A DNA stretch of 6,014 nt from Giesbergeria sp. GTDB lineage: Bacteria > Pseudomonadota > Gammaproteobacteria > Burkholderiales > Burkholderiaceae_C. Both the position numbers and the translations under genes were made by a program. This document shows positions 5,653-6,014 of the stretch, piece by piece. The first letter of the stretch is position 1, and every line of letters begins with the position of its first letter. The stretch spans positions 1 to 6,014 of the forward strand of contig JAGOCN010000121.1 of NCBI GenBank assembly GCA_017998735.1. Direction: 5' to 3'. The notes under the pieces were generated by a model. The model made no database searches and was not told the DNA's origin. It saw nothing but the letters and a program-made list of their open reading frames with translations.

Positions 5653-6014
5653 ATGGCCCAGTTTTTCATCCACCGCCCCATCTTTGCGTGGGTGCTGTCC
5701 ATCGTCGTCATGCTGGCCGGGGCGCTGGCGGTGTTCACGCTGCCGCTGGAGCAGTACCCCGACATTGCCCCGCCGCGTGTGTCCATCAGCGCGGTCTACA
5801 CCGGCGCCTCGGCCGAAACGGTCGAGAACTCGGTCACGCAAATCATCGAGCAGCAGCTCAAGGGCATCGACAACCTGCTGTACATGGGTTCGAGCAGCGA
5901 CGCCTCGGGCAGTTCGCGCACCACGCTCACCTTCAGCCCCGGCACCAACGTCGATGTGGCGCAGGTACAGGTGCAAAACAAGCTGCAGGCCGCGCTCAAC
6001 CGCCTGCCCGAGGC
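5653..6014 (+). CDS. RND efflux inner-membrane pump, HAE1 family, AcrB/MexB type (partial, 5' end)
   Basis: The first 120 codons of a protein normally about 1,030-1,060 residues long; the rest lies beyond the window. It opens with [15 protein letters not shown], the hallmark N-terminus of hydrophobe/amphiphile RND pumps, with transmembrane helix 1 at about 9-28. The start of the porter domain follows: [20 protein letters not shown] (32-51), [18 protein letters not shown] (61-78), [10 protein letters not shown] (85-94) and [10 protein letters not shown] (103-112). These match AcrB closely by eye. Such pumps form proton-driven trimers that work with the adaptor encoded 12 bases upstream and a TolC/OprM-like channel. 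No Shine-Dalgarno is visible before ATG 5653, so translation is probably coupled to the adaptor gene. Substrate range cannot be told from this part. Confidence 0.95.
   Translation, partial: MAQFFIHRPIFAWVLSIVVMLAGALAVFTLPLEQYPDIAPPRVSISAVYTGASAETVENSVTQIIEQQLKGIDNLLYMGSSSDASGSSRTTLTFSPGTNVDVAQVQVQNKLQAALNRLPE

Noticed and set aside
4144..5976. Long open frame on the minus strand (610 codons) opposite the efflux genes
   Set aside because: Its low-complexity Arg/Gly/His/Ala composition and full overlap with two well-recognised RND genes mark it as a GC-bias shadow.
1..6014. CRISPR arrays, tRNA or rRNA genes, insertion sequences, phage or toxin-antitoxin genes
   Set aside because: No repeat-spacer pattern, tRNA-like cloverleaf, transposase motif or terminal inverted repeats were seen on either strand; nearly all the sequence is explained by the six coding regions.

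Overview
The window is very GC-rich DNA with tightly packed genes. It looks like a betaproteobacterium of the Comamonadaceae (Acidovorax/Delftia/Comamonas type). This rests on strong G/C bias at third codon positions, on the protein families present, and on a short dispersed element at 2891-2959 that resembles a repeat I associate with Comamonadaceae genomes. The family assignment is an inference, because no RNA marker gene is present.

Layout: (1) 1-746, minus strand: a LysR-type regulator of the HypT/YjiE kind, cut off at its C-terminus by the window edge. (2) 747-930: a divergent control region with an imperfect dyad, two possible -10 elements facing away from each other, and two perfect inverted repeats. 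(3) 931-4006, plus strand: a complete tripartite TRAP transporter in the order dctQ-dctM-dctP. dctQ and dctM overlap by an ATGA. dctP stands apart behind a 116-base gap that holds the dispersed element and a strong ribosome binding site. (4) 4007-4116: a three-copy 10-base tandem repeat, then a clean intrinsic terminator closing the operon. (5) 4117-4299: a leader with several weak start codons. (6) 4300-5640: an RND efflux adaptor lipoprotein (AcrA/MexA type) with an Ala/Pro/Ser-rich C-terminal tail. (7) 5653 to the window end: the first 120 codons of its HAE1-type inner-membrane pump (AcrB/MexB type).

How they fit together: the regulator is divergent from the TRAP operon and probably controls it. 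The periplasmic protein DctP should capture an organic acid anion through the conserved pair of arginines and an asparagine. It would deliver this to the DctQM membrane unit, which imports it using a sodium or proton gradient. The substrate cannot be read from the sequence. The efflux operon beyond the terminator is a separate unit; its outer-membrane channel and regulator would lie outside the window.

I see no clearly undescribed system. The points most worth a second look are a HypT-like regulator that seems to lack two of the three methionines used by E. coli HypT for hypochlorite sensing, paired hairpins in the dctQ leader, and a dispersed repeat placed directly against the dctP ribosome binding site.
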